Shown: positions 13,301 through 25,602, counted from the stretch's first letter. The stretch is DNA of 64,000 bases from Heterocephalus glaber (GCF_000247695.1 NW_004624854.1:3578630-3642629); one strand, 5' to 3'. The notes: a model not told the origin generated them from the sequence alone. Numbers and translations are program-made.

Positions 13301-15465
13301 TTTTGCAAACATGAATAAATGCAAATAATCAGGTTCCCTTAAGCATTCACATACAATAGGGGATGGCATATGTGGCAGGTCTTTGGAAGCATATGCAGAT
13401 TTCTGGGAGGCAGAAACTTAATGATTTAAGGATCAGCATCCCAGCCTACACAGCAAGTCATTTTTCCTTTATCCAGCACTCTCTAAACATAATTGTGTTG
13501 CCCACCTTTGCTTCAAATTGGAATCCACAGGCAGAAAACACAACTTTGACTAAGTAAAAACAAATAAAAAGAAATAGCAAGAACCCAAAGAATATGGCAG
13601 ATTTTAGGCATAATCAGGTGCACAACAACTGTCAAGTTTACTAGAACTAATTTTTCCATATTCACACTTCTCTTCCTCTAGGTAGAGCTTCACTTTTACA
13701 CAAACTCCCTCCCCATCCTACAAGGTGGCTTGGGTAGCACCTGCTGTAGTCTTGGAAGTCTTTCCAGTTCTGTAGGGAAACTGTGAAGTTATTTTTTCCA
13801 GAAGTCACAAAAACTGCCCTGTGCATCCCATGGTCTAATTATAAAACTGATTATTGCAGTTAGACCCTAAATTTTCCAAGCCTGTGAACTTATGCTTGTT
13901 CCTGGCTATCTTCTGGATTAGGTATCAAACTGTATTGATGAGAAACTCCAAGAAACATATAGTGTGGGCTATGATTTTGAGAAGCAGAAGGAATAGGTGT
14001 GGCAAGTATAAAACCAACAGATTATTCATATCTACTCTGTGCTATCTTTACACTTTGGTGAAAATATCAAATAAAATATCCAACCTGATGAAATCTGATT
14101 TGTGCACTAAAATATCTGTAAGCCATAAGTTGTTAAAAATTTAAAAATCTAAGATCCAGTTGAGGAAATTTTCAAATCACTGAGTAATTTATCAAACTAT
14201 CCAATAGATGACCTTCCATTCCAGCTCGAACTTGTTGGCGACAAATAGTCATCATAGAAGACATCCATTCTTGTTGTGTAAAAATAAAATGTTTTCAATC
14301 ATTGCAAAATATTTAAATTAACCTCATATTTTAAGTATATATTTGATACTAGGGTGTCAAAAATCACTCCATACCTTTGGCAAATTTCATTTGAATTAAA
14401 CTTGTTCAACAACCCCCATCAATTATCTCATACCTAACTTCCCGAAATTATGGTTTCTTTCTTCACTTGTTAATGCCAATATTAGTTTAGTTCTGTGGAT
14501 CTATCATGTCTTTCCACAGTGGTGTGTTTTGTCATTCTCTTCTCTACTGAGAATATTTCTGTAACTTATTTCTGAAATTTTCATTCTTCCTTTCAAATAT
14601 AAATGCACAATATTCATTAACATTTACCTTAGTTCTCTTCTTATAATTCCTTAAGCATTGCTTTTATGCATATCTGCATCCCAAAAAGAATTATATGGAT
14701 CCATACCCCTTCTAAATGTCTTCACCTCTCTTCTGACAGATACTCAACTGTTATTTGCAGAAAACTTTGGTACTTAATACCCAAGGTCATTTGTTCTTAA
14801 ACTGTATTTCCACCCACTCTGGAAAATGGCTGCCTCTCTAGAAATATTTTTTTTGTATAACTTCTCTGTGCCCCATTGCTACAATGGAAAATTATATTTT
14901 CTGATCCTCAAGACTATTGAAATATTAATATGAAATACTGTGTGTGCAAACAACATGCAAATAATAGCTACTCCATCAATAGTCATGATTTTTCTCCTCA
15001 CTCCTAATTTCATCAACTTCATTATTTAAATCAAATTCTTTCCGCTCACCTTATATATCATGAAACAAACTCTCAGTTATTTATGGTCATTCTTCCAGTT
15101 TGCACTAATAAATCTTGACATTTTGTTTTTACTTCTTATCTTATAGAGTCTGTGTTTCATTTTATTATTTTATTTTCTGAAGCAACAGTAAGTCATTTTC
15201 CAGATAGACTCTGAACCGTGCAATTTTCCCTGGACTCCATGATTTTTCATCCTTGATCAGCAAAGCTTGAAAAAATAAACAAATCTGTGTAAATCCAATA
15301 GTAAGGGAGGTAATAACATACTATGTCATCATTTAAAACTCTATAGCCCAACTAAACATTAAGCACTGCATTTTCAAGATATTTTATGATTATCTTAGGT
15401 ATATCTAGGGGAGAGTGTAGAATGTGGGGATTCTTTCTGAAAGAACAAAAAGAAGCACTAAGATG
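10363..15465. other. Unclassified AT-rich DNA, mostly unique
   Basis: About 5 kb with no gene seen. It contains a short TTG/TTTTG microsatellite at 10866-10915. A GC-richer 200-bp stretch at 12120-12320 has no name I can give. The stretch 12880-13010 looks like possible conserved non-coding DNA. Frames such as 13854-14144 (+) show no protein features. Confidence 0.5.
10866..10915. repeat. TTG / TTTTG microsatellite
   Basis: Starts as several TTG units, then TTTTG units, ending in a T run. It could be the decayed tail of a minus-strand retroposon, but no body is recognisable beside it. Confidence 0.8.
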
Positions 15466-15676
15466 AATGTGTGCTCACTATGTGTCATACATCAAATTAA
15501 GCACTTCACGTAAAATATATCTGCTTCATCATATGGATATTATCACTTCAAATTACAGATAAATCAAAAAGGATAAGTTAGGTAAAGACAAGCAACAGTA
15601 GGTTTGACAGCAAGAGTTCAAATCCAGCCAATTAGACTCCAGAGACTGAGTTTTTAATCATTCTGCTATAACATTG
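15466..15676 (-). repeat. MIR SINE, near full length, ancient
   Basis: Reads as the reverse complement of MIR over about 210 bp. It opens with gctcactatgtgtcatacatc, passes through a core with attacagataaatc, and finishes with gagttcaaatccagcc, then gactccagagactgag and tctgctataacattgc. The last three blocks match the tRNA-derived 5' end of MIR (B box and leader). This is the best-preserved MIR in the window. Confidence 0.8.
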
Positions 15677-15679
15677 CTG

Positions 15680-17560
15680 AGATGGGCAGTTACACTGACA
15701 AGCATACTGAAGACAAAAATATTCAAGAATGAGGTCCTCTCAGTGTCTTCCCACAGATGCCCCAAGGTAATCAGCCATTCATACAATACTCATTGTCACA
15801 AAAACTAAGAAAACTAAATGAGACACCCCAGTATCAGCCTTTAGTGCAACAAAAATAAGAACATTGAAAAAATGAAGGACTCTTTATCCCTCCTTCAACT
15901 CCCAGTACTCAGCATGAAGACAGAGAGGACTTTCACACCTGTAGACAGGAACAGGAGTTAAATTGAAGAGTTAGACTCAAAGCCCAGGATTAAGCTTACC
16001 ATAGCAAAACCTGGTGCTGGGCAAAGCACCCTGACTCCTTCTGCCAGGCCAGTAGCACACTGACTCAGCTTTGGAACTGCATTCACCAGGCTGAAGAGAG
16101 GCTGCTTCTTCTGACCTGCTCTGGTCTTTGGCAGCAGAAAAAATAAAACTCTATCCTGTGCAGAGCACAAGATTTTGTCTGGGAGTTTAGTGCCTGGCCC
16201 ATCACAGTGAGGTCCAGACCTTATACAAGCCAGATGCCTATATACAGGCCGGAGATCAAAGCAGGAGACTCCAGCCCTGTCCTGGAACAAGCAGTGTCTT
16301 ACAGGCAGCAGACTAACAAACTCCTATTTCAGGCTGTATTGCTGTCAAGCTTGTCATGGTCTTGCAGCATCCCACCGAAGACTCTCTGTTCCCTATGGCC
16401 ATAAGACTCATTCCCAATCCACATAGCATTAGTTGTGGTGGCCAAGACACCACCTGCACCACCCATCCCTCAGCCTCACTCAGCACAGCTCCAGTACTGA
16501 GCCCTGCAGGTGTCACAGCACCAGGCAGAGAGCTATACCCCGGGACATGGACTCACACACGGGTCTGCATCTGTTCTAGCTCCAGCCTCAGTGTATTCCT
16601 GAAAGGTACAGGTCCTAGCAAGTATGAGATTCAGATATGGTGCACCTTGGTTCACCCAAAGTGGCCAAGAGTCTGACTTCACAAATCTACCCCAACCTCA
16701 GGCAACACAGTGTAGAGCAAGATTGTTCTCTGGGGTAAGAGGTAAATGCAGGACCTTGTCCTCAAATACAGTGCTGGCATTATGAATAACTTCCAGTGGG
16801 CTGATGGTAAGCACCCCAATCTCTAGGTCTGCTTACAGATGAATTGTCTGAAACAGTCCTGGTGCCAGGGAGAGATGTGTGATCCCTAGTTTTTGTGAAT
16901 TCTATTCCAACCAGCATCAGTTCTGGCCGGTTACAGTGATCTTGGGTCCCTAGTACATCTCAGCTGTAGGTAACCCATGGCAGTGTGTTCCTTGGTCCTT
17001 CTTGAGGTCTATGATGGTGTCAGTGAGCTGTAAGCCCCGAGTGTGACACACCTTGGCAGTGTTGGTGGACACAGAAATAACATAGAAGTCTGGACCTGCA
17101 CGGTGGTTCTCTGCAGATTCAGAGAGAATCTTCCAATGTCTGACCACAGGCCAGTGATTGTGGAAAAGTCATTTGGACTAATCTGGCCCCACTGAAATTC
17201 TTGTGGGGTGAACTCTCCTTTCTGGTTAGTCATCCACCTTAGAATGAATAACACACTATCTTTGGATTTGGAATAAAACTTAATTTAATCACCCTCTAGT
17301 GCTGAAACAATGACAATGCAACAATGACAGATTCACTCAGGCCCGGGCTGCAAAACCATACAATGCTGAAATCTGGGATGACAGCCTCAGAGAAATTAGG
17401 TAGCCTTATGGATTTCCTGGAAAGACAGTCACCAACAAATCCAGGTTAGGAGCACGGGCACAAGTATTATCCTTCAATACCCAGATGACATAGCACATAA
17501 AGAGGCATTCAAAGCTTTCAGGAAACCATTAACTCATCCACTGGTCAAAACAAGGTGCCA
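15680..17560. other. GC-richer block upstream of an old L1
   Basis: About 1.9 kb, less AT-rich than its surroundings, especially at 16000-17200. It has several 65-110 codon frames on both strands, none with a recognisable domain. It lies directly upstream of the plus-strand L1 ORF2 remnant, so an old L1 5' UTR/ORF1 region is a reasonable guess, yet I could not match ORF1 coiled-coil or RNA-binding features. It may equally be an unrelated older element. Confidence 0.3.
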
Positions 17561-18120
17561 GAAACAGATGAGATAATAATCTGCATGGGAGGACTCTCAG
17601 TCATAGACTTTAATATCCCACTTTCAACAATGGACACACAAGTTTTTCCAAGTATTAGCAAAGAAATGTCAAATTTAAATTACAGAATAAGCCAAATGAA
17701 TTCAACAGAGTCTGCAGACTATTTTCTCCTCAGCTGCATGATAGATACACTTTGCAACAGTACACAGAAATAAAGAGTATCATTGAAAATGATTATGATC
17801 AACTATTTAAAAACAAATTTGTTAACTTATAAAAAATAAGCAAATTCTTGGACATGTATACATTAATAACACCAAATAATGAAGAAACAAAAAACCTGAA
17901 CAGACTTTTAAAAAGTACTGGATTGAATCAGTAACAAAAAGCCCTTTCTCAAAGAAATACCCACAGCCAGGCTTTCCAACTTTGCTCTACCAAATAGTTG
18001 AAAATGAAGTAATACTAGTTTTCCTTATATTATTAAAAAAGTGTAATGGGAAGGGTTTTTCAAAAAATTTTATGTTTTCAACCTTTCCCTGATACTAAAG
18101 CTAGATAAGGATACAACATA

Positions 18121-18155
18121 GAAGGAAGGAAAGAAAGAAAGAAAGAAAGAAAGAG

Positions 18156-18214
<59 letters not shown>

Positions 18215-18215
18215 A
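18121..18215 (+). repeat. (GAAA)n microsatellite inside L1
   Basis: About 95 bp, nearly pure GAAA units with two interruptions near the left end. It lies between L1 reverse-transcriptase coding blocks, where the normal L1 text has an adenine-rich stretch, so it probably expanded from that seed. Confidence 0.95.
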
Positions 18216-18960
18216 AAGGAAAAGTGAAATACAGGCAAAAAAAAAAAATGCTAGTAAACCGGATCCAAGAGCATATTAAAAATTTATACAGTATGGTGAG
18301 GCAAAATTCATCCTAGGAATGTAGGAATGGTTCAACATATACAAATCATTGCACATGATACACCATACTGGCAGAATGAATGGGAAAAAAAACCTCAATA
18401 GAAAAAATATTTGATAAATTTCAAAAACCAAACATGACTAAACATTCTGAACTATTTAGGTGTAGAAAACTGTAACTCAATATAATAAAAGCTACTTATA
18501 ATTATGAAACAATTACCAATATATCGGATTGGCAAAAATTTAAAGGTACCTCTAAGATCAAGACAAACAAATTCCCTATACCACTTTTACTCAATATAAT
18601 AATAGAAGTTTTAATGAGAGCATAAAAACAAGAGAAAGAAATAAAAGACTTTCAAATTGGAAAAAGAAGGAAGTCAAATTTTCACAAATATGAAAAATTG
18701 TTTGTAGATGACAATGATCTTACATATAGAAAGCCCTAAATAATATATAAAATACAATTATAGGTAATAAATAAATTCAGCAAAATTATAGGATAGAAAA
18801 TCAACATACAAAAAGTAAGTAATGCTGCTACATATAATAGGTATTATATGAAATAAAAATCAATAAATTAATTGCACTTATAATAGCTACAAAAATTAAC
18901 ATATTTGGGAATACATTTATCTGAATAGATCACACATCTCTATATTTAAAGTATATGATT

Positions 18961-19046
18961 TTTTTTTTTTTGGTGCCAGGTATCGAACTCGGGTCCTTGT
19001 GTATGTGAGGCAGGTTGCAGAACCACTGAACTAAATCCCCACCTTG
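18961..19046 (-). repeat. ID-like SINE inserted in the L1
   Basis: The minus-strand copy starts with its oligo(A) tail, seen as 11 T on + (more counting the T end of the duplication), then ggtgccaggtatcgaactcg (B box region reversed) and ends actgaactaaatcccc (A box reversed). A perfect 13-bp target-site duplication, aaagtatatgatt, sits at 18948-18960 and 19047-19059. The insertion therefore post-dates the L1 that hosts it. The body is complete. Confidence 0.93.
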
Positions 19047-20253
19047 AAAGTATATGATTTTGATGAAATAATTTGTAGAGGACACAAAAAAGTAGAAAAA
19101 CATCCCATGTTCATGGATTGGCAGTATGTCCATATTACCTGAGGTTTTATAGATTCAATCCAATCCTTATTAAAATATCAAGGACATATTTACAGAACTA
19201 GTCAAAACAATCTTAAAATTTATGGAGAACCAAAAAAATGTATATATCCTTGACTAGCCAAAGTCATCTCAAGCTAAAAGAACAGAGCAAAAACTACTTC
19301 GTTTCAAAATGTAGTATAAAGCTATAATAATAAAAATAGAATTGTACTGGTATAAAACCAGACTCAGAGAACAATGGCATGTCATGATAGAGAATGTAAA
19401 AGTAAACCCCTGTATTTACAATCAATTGATTTTCAATCAAGTTACTAAGAGTTTTCAATAGATGTTAGAGAAAGCATAGTCTTTTCAACAAATAGTGGTA
19501 GAAAATTTGTTTATCTGCATGGGAAAGAATGAAATTAGAACCCTATCTCTTATCATTTACAAAAGTCAACTCAATATTGATTAAAAATTTGAAGGTATGA
19601 CAAGAAGCTATGGCACTACTAAAAGATAAATAACATACCTCAAGACATTAAGACATGCAAGGTTTTTTTGGAAAAGACTGTAAATGCATAGAAAACAAAA
19701 GCAAGAATAGACAAATTGAATCCCATAAAACTGAAATGCTGCTGCTTAGCTAAGAAAGTACTCAAGAGAGTGATGTGATTACCTAAGAAATGTGAGAAAG
19801 TCTTTTCAAGCTATACATCTGACAAGTGGTTAACATTTAAATACACAATATGATATAGCCTCATCTCAGGAAGAATGACTGTTATCAAAAAGAAAAAAGA
19901 TAACAAGTGCAGAAGAGGGTATGGAGAAAAGGGAACCCTTGCCTACTGTTGATCAAAATCTAAAATATTTTAGACATTATGGAGAATAGTATGAAGTTTC
20001 CCTAAGTAAGTCCAAAATAAAATTATCATATGATCTACCAATTGCACTGCTGGGTACATATGCAAAAGAATTAAAATCAGCAGGAAAAGAATTGAAAGGC
20101 AATTGAGGCAACCTACAATCCCATGTTCTTTTCAGCACTATTCACAATAACAAAGAAAGGAAAACATATTACATGTCCATTAACTGATGAATGGAATCAA
20201 ATGTGGTACATATAACTCATGTAATACTATTTGACCACATAAAATAATTAAAT

Positions 20254-20398
20254 TTTTAGCAGGTGTGATGGTTCACACCAACAATTACAGTATTTGAAAG
20301 GCTTAGGCAAGAGGATCACTGCAAGTTATAGGCCCACCTAGACTACATATTTAGTTCAAGACTTGCCTGGGCCACATAGTGAGACCCTGTTTCAAAAA
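20254..20398 (+). repeat. B1 SINE with internal duplication
   Basis: 7SL RNA-derived monomer. Landmarks: gcaggtgtgatggttcacacc (decayed pol III A box region), ggcttaggcaagaggatcac, then two related arms, ggcccacctagactac and ttgcctgggccacatag, and gtgagaccctgtttcaaaaa. The two similar arms correspond to the roughly 29-bp duplication that defines mature rodent B1. Its A tail runs into a long microsatellite. It sits inside the 3' UTR of the old L1, so it is younger. Confidence 0.85.
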
Positions 20399-20405
20399 GA
20401 AAGAG

Positions 20406-20480
<75 letters not shown>

Positions 20481-20550
20481 AGGGAGGGAGGGAGGGAGGG
20501 AGGGAGGGAAGGAAGGAAGGAAGGAAGGAAGGAAGGAAGGAAGGAAGAGA
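20399..20550 (+). repeat. Compound (GAAA)n(GGGA)n(GGAA)n microsatellite
   Basis: Purine-only tract of about 150 bp in three blocks: GAAA to about 20481, GGGA to about 20508, GGAA to the end. It grew from the A tail of the B1 directly upstream. The long open frames on both strands (20343-20648 on -, 20363-20575 and 20379-20567 on +) are products of the repeat, not genes. Confidence 0.97.
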
Positions 20551-20990
20551 AATGTTGTCAATTGTAGCAACATGAATGGATTGGATACCATTATGTTAAA
20601 TGAAGCAATCTGGGCACTGGAAGACAAATATTGCATGATGTCACTCACAGCTGGAATCTAAAGCCTTTAATGGAAGTTTAGAGAAGGGGGTGTGGCCAGA
20701 GGCCATTGGAGTAGGACAAGGAGAGAGGAGAGATGAGGAAATGTCTATCAGTGGGTCCCACATGGCAGTTTGGTGAGAGTAAGAAGCTCTGGTGCACTCT
20801 TGGAATATGGTCACTACAGAAAATACGTGTGCATATCATGAAAAGTCAGAAGACAGGATTTTGAACTGTGGAGAAATGATAAGTATTTGAAAATATGAAC
20901 ACATTTTTAAACTTACATAAACATCCACCAATGTGTACAAATATTGAAGCATCACATGTTACCACACAAATACATTTATTTTTAAGTTTT

Positions 20991-23583
20991 ACAAAATAGG
21001 TAAAATAAATGTGTTTTAATTCAATGAAAAATAGACTGAGAAAACTTCTTTATCTGGACTCTCATAATGGAGTTCCAATGCTACCAACACCCTCTTTGGC
21101 TTGGGTCTGCTGCCATGCACTCTAGGCTTGAAATCATGGAAATACTCAGGAAGGGTAAGAGATGAGCAGAACCTGGAGACATTAAACAAAGTCAAACAGT
21201 ATAAAATAAAATAAAATACATTAAAAACCAAAGGAATAGATTCAGAACCTTTCCTGTTAAGAAATTCTTGGGGAATTTCTGTTCAGTTAGTAGCTGGAAT
21301 GACTTTATCTGTCCTTTCTCATTTGCATTATACACCCACAGTGTCAGCATTCACTGAAGACTCCGTTTTGTTGACAGTTGGTCAAACGTGAAATAAACAA
21401 GAGAATGGTGGGATTCTGTCCCTTGCAGTGATACTTGACTGATATTAACTCCAAAGTTTTTGCAAATCATCAGTTTTACATACTTCATAGATTTATCTTG
21501 AGAGGATTTGAGTGAAAATAGAAAAGAAGAGGAGAAAACAACTTACCAGCAAATACAAATAGCATTGAAAATCTTAGGCATGGATGCTTTTCCAGCTATA
21601 GAAATCAAGATCTTATAGTTTTTAATTTGGAGTTAGTATGACTGTGGCCATACTCACTAAGTACATAATATATACAAAGTCATGTTCCTGTATAATACTC
21701 AATATTATACAGATCGGCTGTCATTTTAATTTTGGCTTAAATGCCTTGTCTTTCTGAAGTTAGTGTGAGTGCTTTTTCTTTCTCTTACAAAGAATGTTGT
21801 TGCTTAAATATGTCAGAAATGCATTGGATACACTCTTCACTTGACTCAAGTTGGTACTGAACATAAAGTAGAGACAGCAACATTGCTCTCTTGTGTATAC
21901 AGCTTAATCTGGGCACTGACTTTGCTTTCTTTTAATTCTAACTGCTCACTCTACCTAAAGGTCTATTGCACATGACATATATTTTACCTTTATTTTGTGG
22001 TTCTTTTCTTGCTGGTTTGGTTGTAAATCTTGAGCATTCAATGAGGCTGACTAAGCTCTTCTTATTTGTTAGATTTAAAGTGACTCGTTTGATATTGTAA
22101 GTATTAGGGTAAATGTGTGCATGTGTGCAAATTCAAAAAAATCTTGTAGGGAATTTTTTCTCCCTCTATATCATGTTTAGGTGTTTTAAAGCAATCAGCT
22201 AGCTAAGGGCAATGGTCATGGCATGAAATTTGGTCAGGAAACTAAGTTTTAATCTAAGATACAGTCTCACTCCCTACAAAATTATAGAAGAAAAACACAT
22301 AATCTCTCAAAACTCTGAGTCTCATCGCTGGAACTTCTCTTTGGGTGATTGGGCAGTAGCCACTGTATGTGATTCCTAGGAGTGTGATTACAAAACAACT
22401 CTTTGATCCCCACTGGTTGCTGAGAACTTTAGGTGTTTTTTTGTGTGTGTGTTTGTCCATTTTGGTTTGTTTGTTCATTTTGCTCTTGTAGCAGTATAAT
22501 TCTGGCCTTTGGCTCCAGTTTCACATGATATTGTCCTCTATGTATCTCTGTGTCCAAATTTCTTTCTTAGAAAGATACTGTTCATATTTGATTTAGCACC
22601 CATCCTAAGCCAGTATTAACTCGACTTGATTACATATGCAAAGATTTTATTTCCAAAAAAGTTCACATTCATAGACTTTGAGAGGACATAAATTTGCAAA
22701 TATACAATTTACCCCAGTATGACCATATTAGAAAATATCTAGAACTTTGATTAACCATGATAGATACTAAAGTAATACACACAGTTCTCTTCTTCTTCAA
22801 CAACAACTCCTCCCCAGGAAAGAAAGAAACTCAATTCTACCCAATATTCTTTCAATTTAAAACACAATCTCTTTATAATATGGTGGAAAAATCTTATTAT
22901 TCCTACCAGTCTTTATCCCTCAGCATAATTTTATTTATCTTTTTACCAAAGTCTTCAGATTTCTCAAAAAGGGAAACAAACAAACACTACTTCATGAGTT
23001 ATCTAAGGAAAATGGGGAAGTTATGAGAAACAAGAAAGTGGTGCATACATGGAATATAAACCCTGACTCTTTTCCTGCTTTCCGATTCTGTACTCAGCTA
23101 TTATTTGTTTTAGATGTAGCCTGAAATAAAATGTGAATTCACATAAAATTTCAAATATTTATTTACCAGCATAAGGTACTGATGAAATGGTAATTCTTTT
23201 TAAAAATTAAGTCTGATCCCTACAGTATACCAAGCTCATCTAAACACTACTAAATTATATTTCTTGAGCCTAAATAGTGATTAAAATCTTTATCTTAAAT
23301 TTATAAAATATTCAGCTTAATAATGTCTAAACTCTGGTGTGTATAAATGTAAGGCACCAGTTCTATATGATGGCACTAGTTTTGTTACGGATGCCTAGGA
23401 GGTTTATGGAATTACACTGGTATTTATATATGCTTAAGAACTTCAAATTTGTAATACATGAGTTAATCATAAGTGAAGAACCCAAAATTTTTAAATGAAG
23501 TATAAACTTTTTAAGAGAATCAGACAAACTGGAATGCAGGACATCTGCTCAGTACTTTTGAACATTATTAAAGTTATAAAAAT
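20991..23583. other. Unclassified AT-rich DNA
   Basis: About 2.6 kb without a recognisable gene or repeat, apart from short TG-rich runs near 22120 and 22440. Confidence 0.55.
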
Positions 23584-23591
23584 AAGAGAAG

Positions 23592-23666
23592 GGACAGGTA
23601 TTTAGCTCAGTGATTCCAGGGCCTGCCTCGCAAGCGCAAGGTCCCGAGTTCGATCCCCTGTACCAA

Positions 23667-23698
<32 letters not shown>

Positions 23699-23700
23699 AC
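23592..23700 (+). repeat. ID-like SINE, young-looking
   Basis: A well-preserved copy: A box tttagctcagtga, B box gagttcgatcccc, and an A tail of 19 bases followed by GAAA-type units. Short direct repeats aagagaag at 23584-23591 and 23701-23708 flank it. Of the ID copies here it has one of the best B boxes, so it is among the more recent insertions. The 168-codon minus frame across 23549-24055 simply reads through it. Confidence 0.92.
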
Positions 23701-23708
23701 AAGAGAAG

Positions 23709-24599
23709 ACAAAGAAGCTGTCCCAACCTGAGAAATCTATGTGGATGGGACAGCTGAATAGCAAGTGTGAAACTGGGTTGGATCCTAGAATGGAAAAATG
23801 ACATTTGTAGGAAAGCATGAACTCCAAGCCAAAACTGTAGTTCATAGTAATATATAAATTTTTTTTCATACTTTGCAAATGTACCATGGACATGTAAATT
23901 GTTAGCAATAGGAGAAATTGAGTAAAAAAGAGTATATGAAAATTATGTGCATTGACTTTGCAGCTTTTCTGTAAATCTAAAAGTATTTCAAAATGAAAAT
24001 GTAACTTAAAAACAATACGTATTATCACGAAAAATAGTTTCCTTAAGCAAAACAAAACTCAAGCCACTACTGTGGGTCCAATCTGATATTTTTCATACTT
24101 ATAACTTCTATTTTCCTCCTGTAATAAGTAGGTTGTCCTGTTTCAAGCACTAGTATGTGGGTTTGTATTTAGCCTTCTCTGTAAGGAAGGAAAATGAAGA
24201 AAAAATTTCAAATGGACTTACCCACAGATTCCATTAGTGGGAACCACAAAAGTCTTGAAGTGGAAAGGCACAAACCTCGAAAATTTTCCACAAAATACTG
24301 TGTAAGAAGAACTCAGATAAAGTGTAATGCTGATTTTTAGTGCTAATATTTTTTTAAATGAATGAATAAAAGAACGGGTGACCACCCAGCCTGTAATTTT
24401 AAGCATCGTGAAGGAAAGAGATGCTGGGAAATAAGCAGATAAGATTGATTAGAAGAGTAATTAAAAGCTTCTGATCTCAAAATAGAAATATTTTATGAGT
24501 AAAGAAAAGTGAACAGAGTGACTTCAGGAGCTCACCAATGGGAAGTATTTGGCATAAATAATGTGTAGATACAGCAGAGCACTACTTAGTACACAAAGA
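23709..24599. other. Unclassified AT-rich DNA
   Basis: No gene or repeat recognised. Confidence 0.55.
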
Positions 24600-25012
24600 C
24601 TTCAGAGTCTAAGTCAGGTTGTTACAGCCTTCAAAGTTACATCAGCTCCAAATCCCTGGAACCATGAGAAAGACTGCAGAGATGCAATCATCCCAGATTA
24701 TTGGTGGATCCCGGATGCAATCACAAGGAAACACGCACGAGCGACACAGAGGAGACTGCACACGGAGAGCAGGGGCAATGCGGCCCGGGGGCAGAGACTG
24801 CGGGGTTGGGGTTAGGTCACAAGCCCAGGAAGGCGGGTGCGCGCCGGAAGGCGGCAGAGGCAGAAGATGACAGGATTCCAGCTGAGCCAAGTAATCCTGA
24901 TTTCAGGCATCTTCTAACATCCAGAACCATGAAGGGAGAAGTTTACCTTATTTTTAAGTCACCAATTTTGTAGCAATTTGTTTTAACAGCTGTAAGAACT
25001 AATCCAGTGTGC
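24600..25012 (+). mobile_element. MLT1-like LTR with CpG-rich core
   Basis: The right end is diagnostic of an MLT1-type MaLR LTR: ctgatttcaggcatcttc, catccagaaccatgaagg, then ttaagtcaccaattttgtag, caatttgttttaacagctg, and the end taagaactaatcca. The left part (tcacaaggaaacacgc, cacagaggagactgcac) fits the middle of the same family. The centre, 24735-24860, is strikingly GC- and CpG-rich for such an old, normally CpG-depleted element. Overlapping frames of 80-90 codons on both strands come from this composition. The left border is uncertain. Confidence 0.65.
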
Positions 25013-25230
25013 AAGACAAGTCTGCATGTCCTTCCTGAAGCATCGGAGAAACTGTTATAAAAGCAGTCAATTTCCTTGATGTGAAGCAATAGCCTCAATT
25101 TCTGGAAAAAAAAAACCCACTAGATTATCTAGGAGAATCAACTTTGATCCCTAATACTAGTAAATGTGGACCTCTATAAAGCCAATCAATTAATGCTTCA
25201 TAAGTACTCTCTCTCCAAAACCAAAGAATA

Positions 25231-25415
25231 TGGCAGATGTGGGGACAAACACATACAATTCCAACACTCTGGGAGGCTGAGACAGGAAGGTTGCAAGTTC
25301 TAGACAATTTTGGCAATTTAGGGGGACTATCTCAAAAATAAAAAGTAGAAAGAGGCTGGGGATGTAGTTCACTATGAAGATGCTGGTTTTGATCTCCAGT
25401 AATGTAAGAAAAAAA
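25231..25415 (+). repeat. B1-dID chimeric SINE
   Basis: The left half is a B1-type monomer (ccaacactctgggaggctgagacagg, tagacaattttggcaattta, gactatctcaaaaat). It is followed by an A-rich linker and an ID-type right half (gaggctggggatgtagttc, then gttttgatctccagtaatg). This two-part structure, 7SL-derived then tRNA-derived, is the one described for B1-dID SINEs of squirrel-related and some other non-muroid rodents. Both halves are substantially diverged. Confidence 0.8.
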
Positions 25416-25460
25416 TGATGCAAACCCTACTAAAAAGAACACATCAAAAATTGGAATAAA

Positions 25461-25602
25461 GGAGCTAGGTGTAGTGACACAAATTGTAATCGCAGGACTC
25501 GGAGGCTGAGGCAGGAGGATTACTATAAATTCAAGGCCAGCTTGAACTACATAGTAAGACCCTATCTCAAACAAACAATAAAAACAAGAAAGAAAGAGAA
25601 AG
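25461..25602 (+). repeat. B1 monomer without the internal duplication
   Basis: Landmarks are ggagctaggtgtagtgacac, ctcggaggctgaggcagg, ttcaaggccagcttgaac and tagtaagaccctatctcaaa, then an A-rich tail. The second arm expected in mature B1 is absent, so this is a proto-B1 type or a deleted copy. It lies 45 bp after a B1-dID in the same orientation. Confidence 0.87.

Larger units (their letters stand above)
17565..20990 (+). mobile_element. Old LINE-1 (L1M/L1MA-like), ORF2 to 3' end
   Basis: Non-LTR retrotransposon remnant on +. The 17555-17773 frame resembles the L1 endonuclease: a DFNIPLSTMD-type motif followed by LNYRISQMN. After an internal gap come linker and reverse-transcriptase sequence (near 17880-18120 and 18255-18760, with gatgacaatgatcttaca in place of the FADD coding region). 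Further on, tggtataaaaccagactcag (19349-19368) and ttatggagaatagtatgaag are standard L1 landmarks. Past the B1 insertion, tattgcatgatgtcactcac and acatgttaccacacaaatac mark the 3' UTR. Many frameshifts and stops: inactive. It is interrupted by an ID, a B1 and two purine microsatellites. Confidence 0.85.

Noticed and set aside
20343..20648. 101-codon minus frame and two plus frames of 62-70 codons rich in K/E/R or S/F/L
   Set aside because: Entirely produced by the GAAA/GGGA/GGAA microsatellite and its B1 neighbour.
23549..24055. Longest open frame in the window (168 codons, minus)
   Set aside because: It reads through an ID SINE and its T-rich (reversed A) tail into AT-rich DNA; no domain and no coding-like composition.
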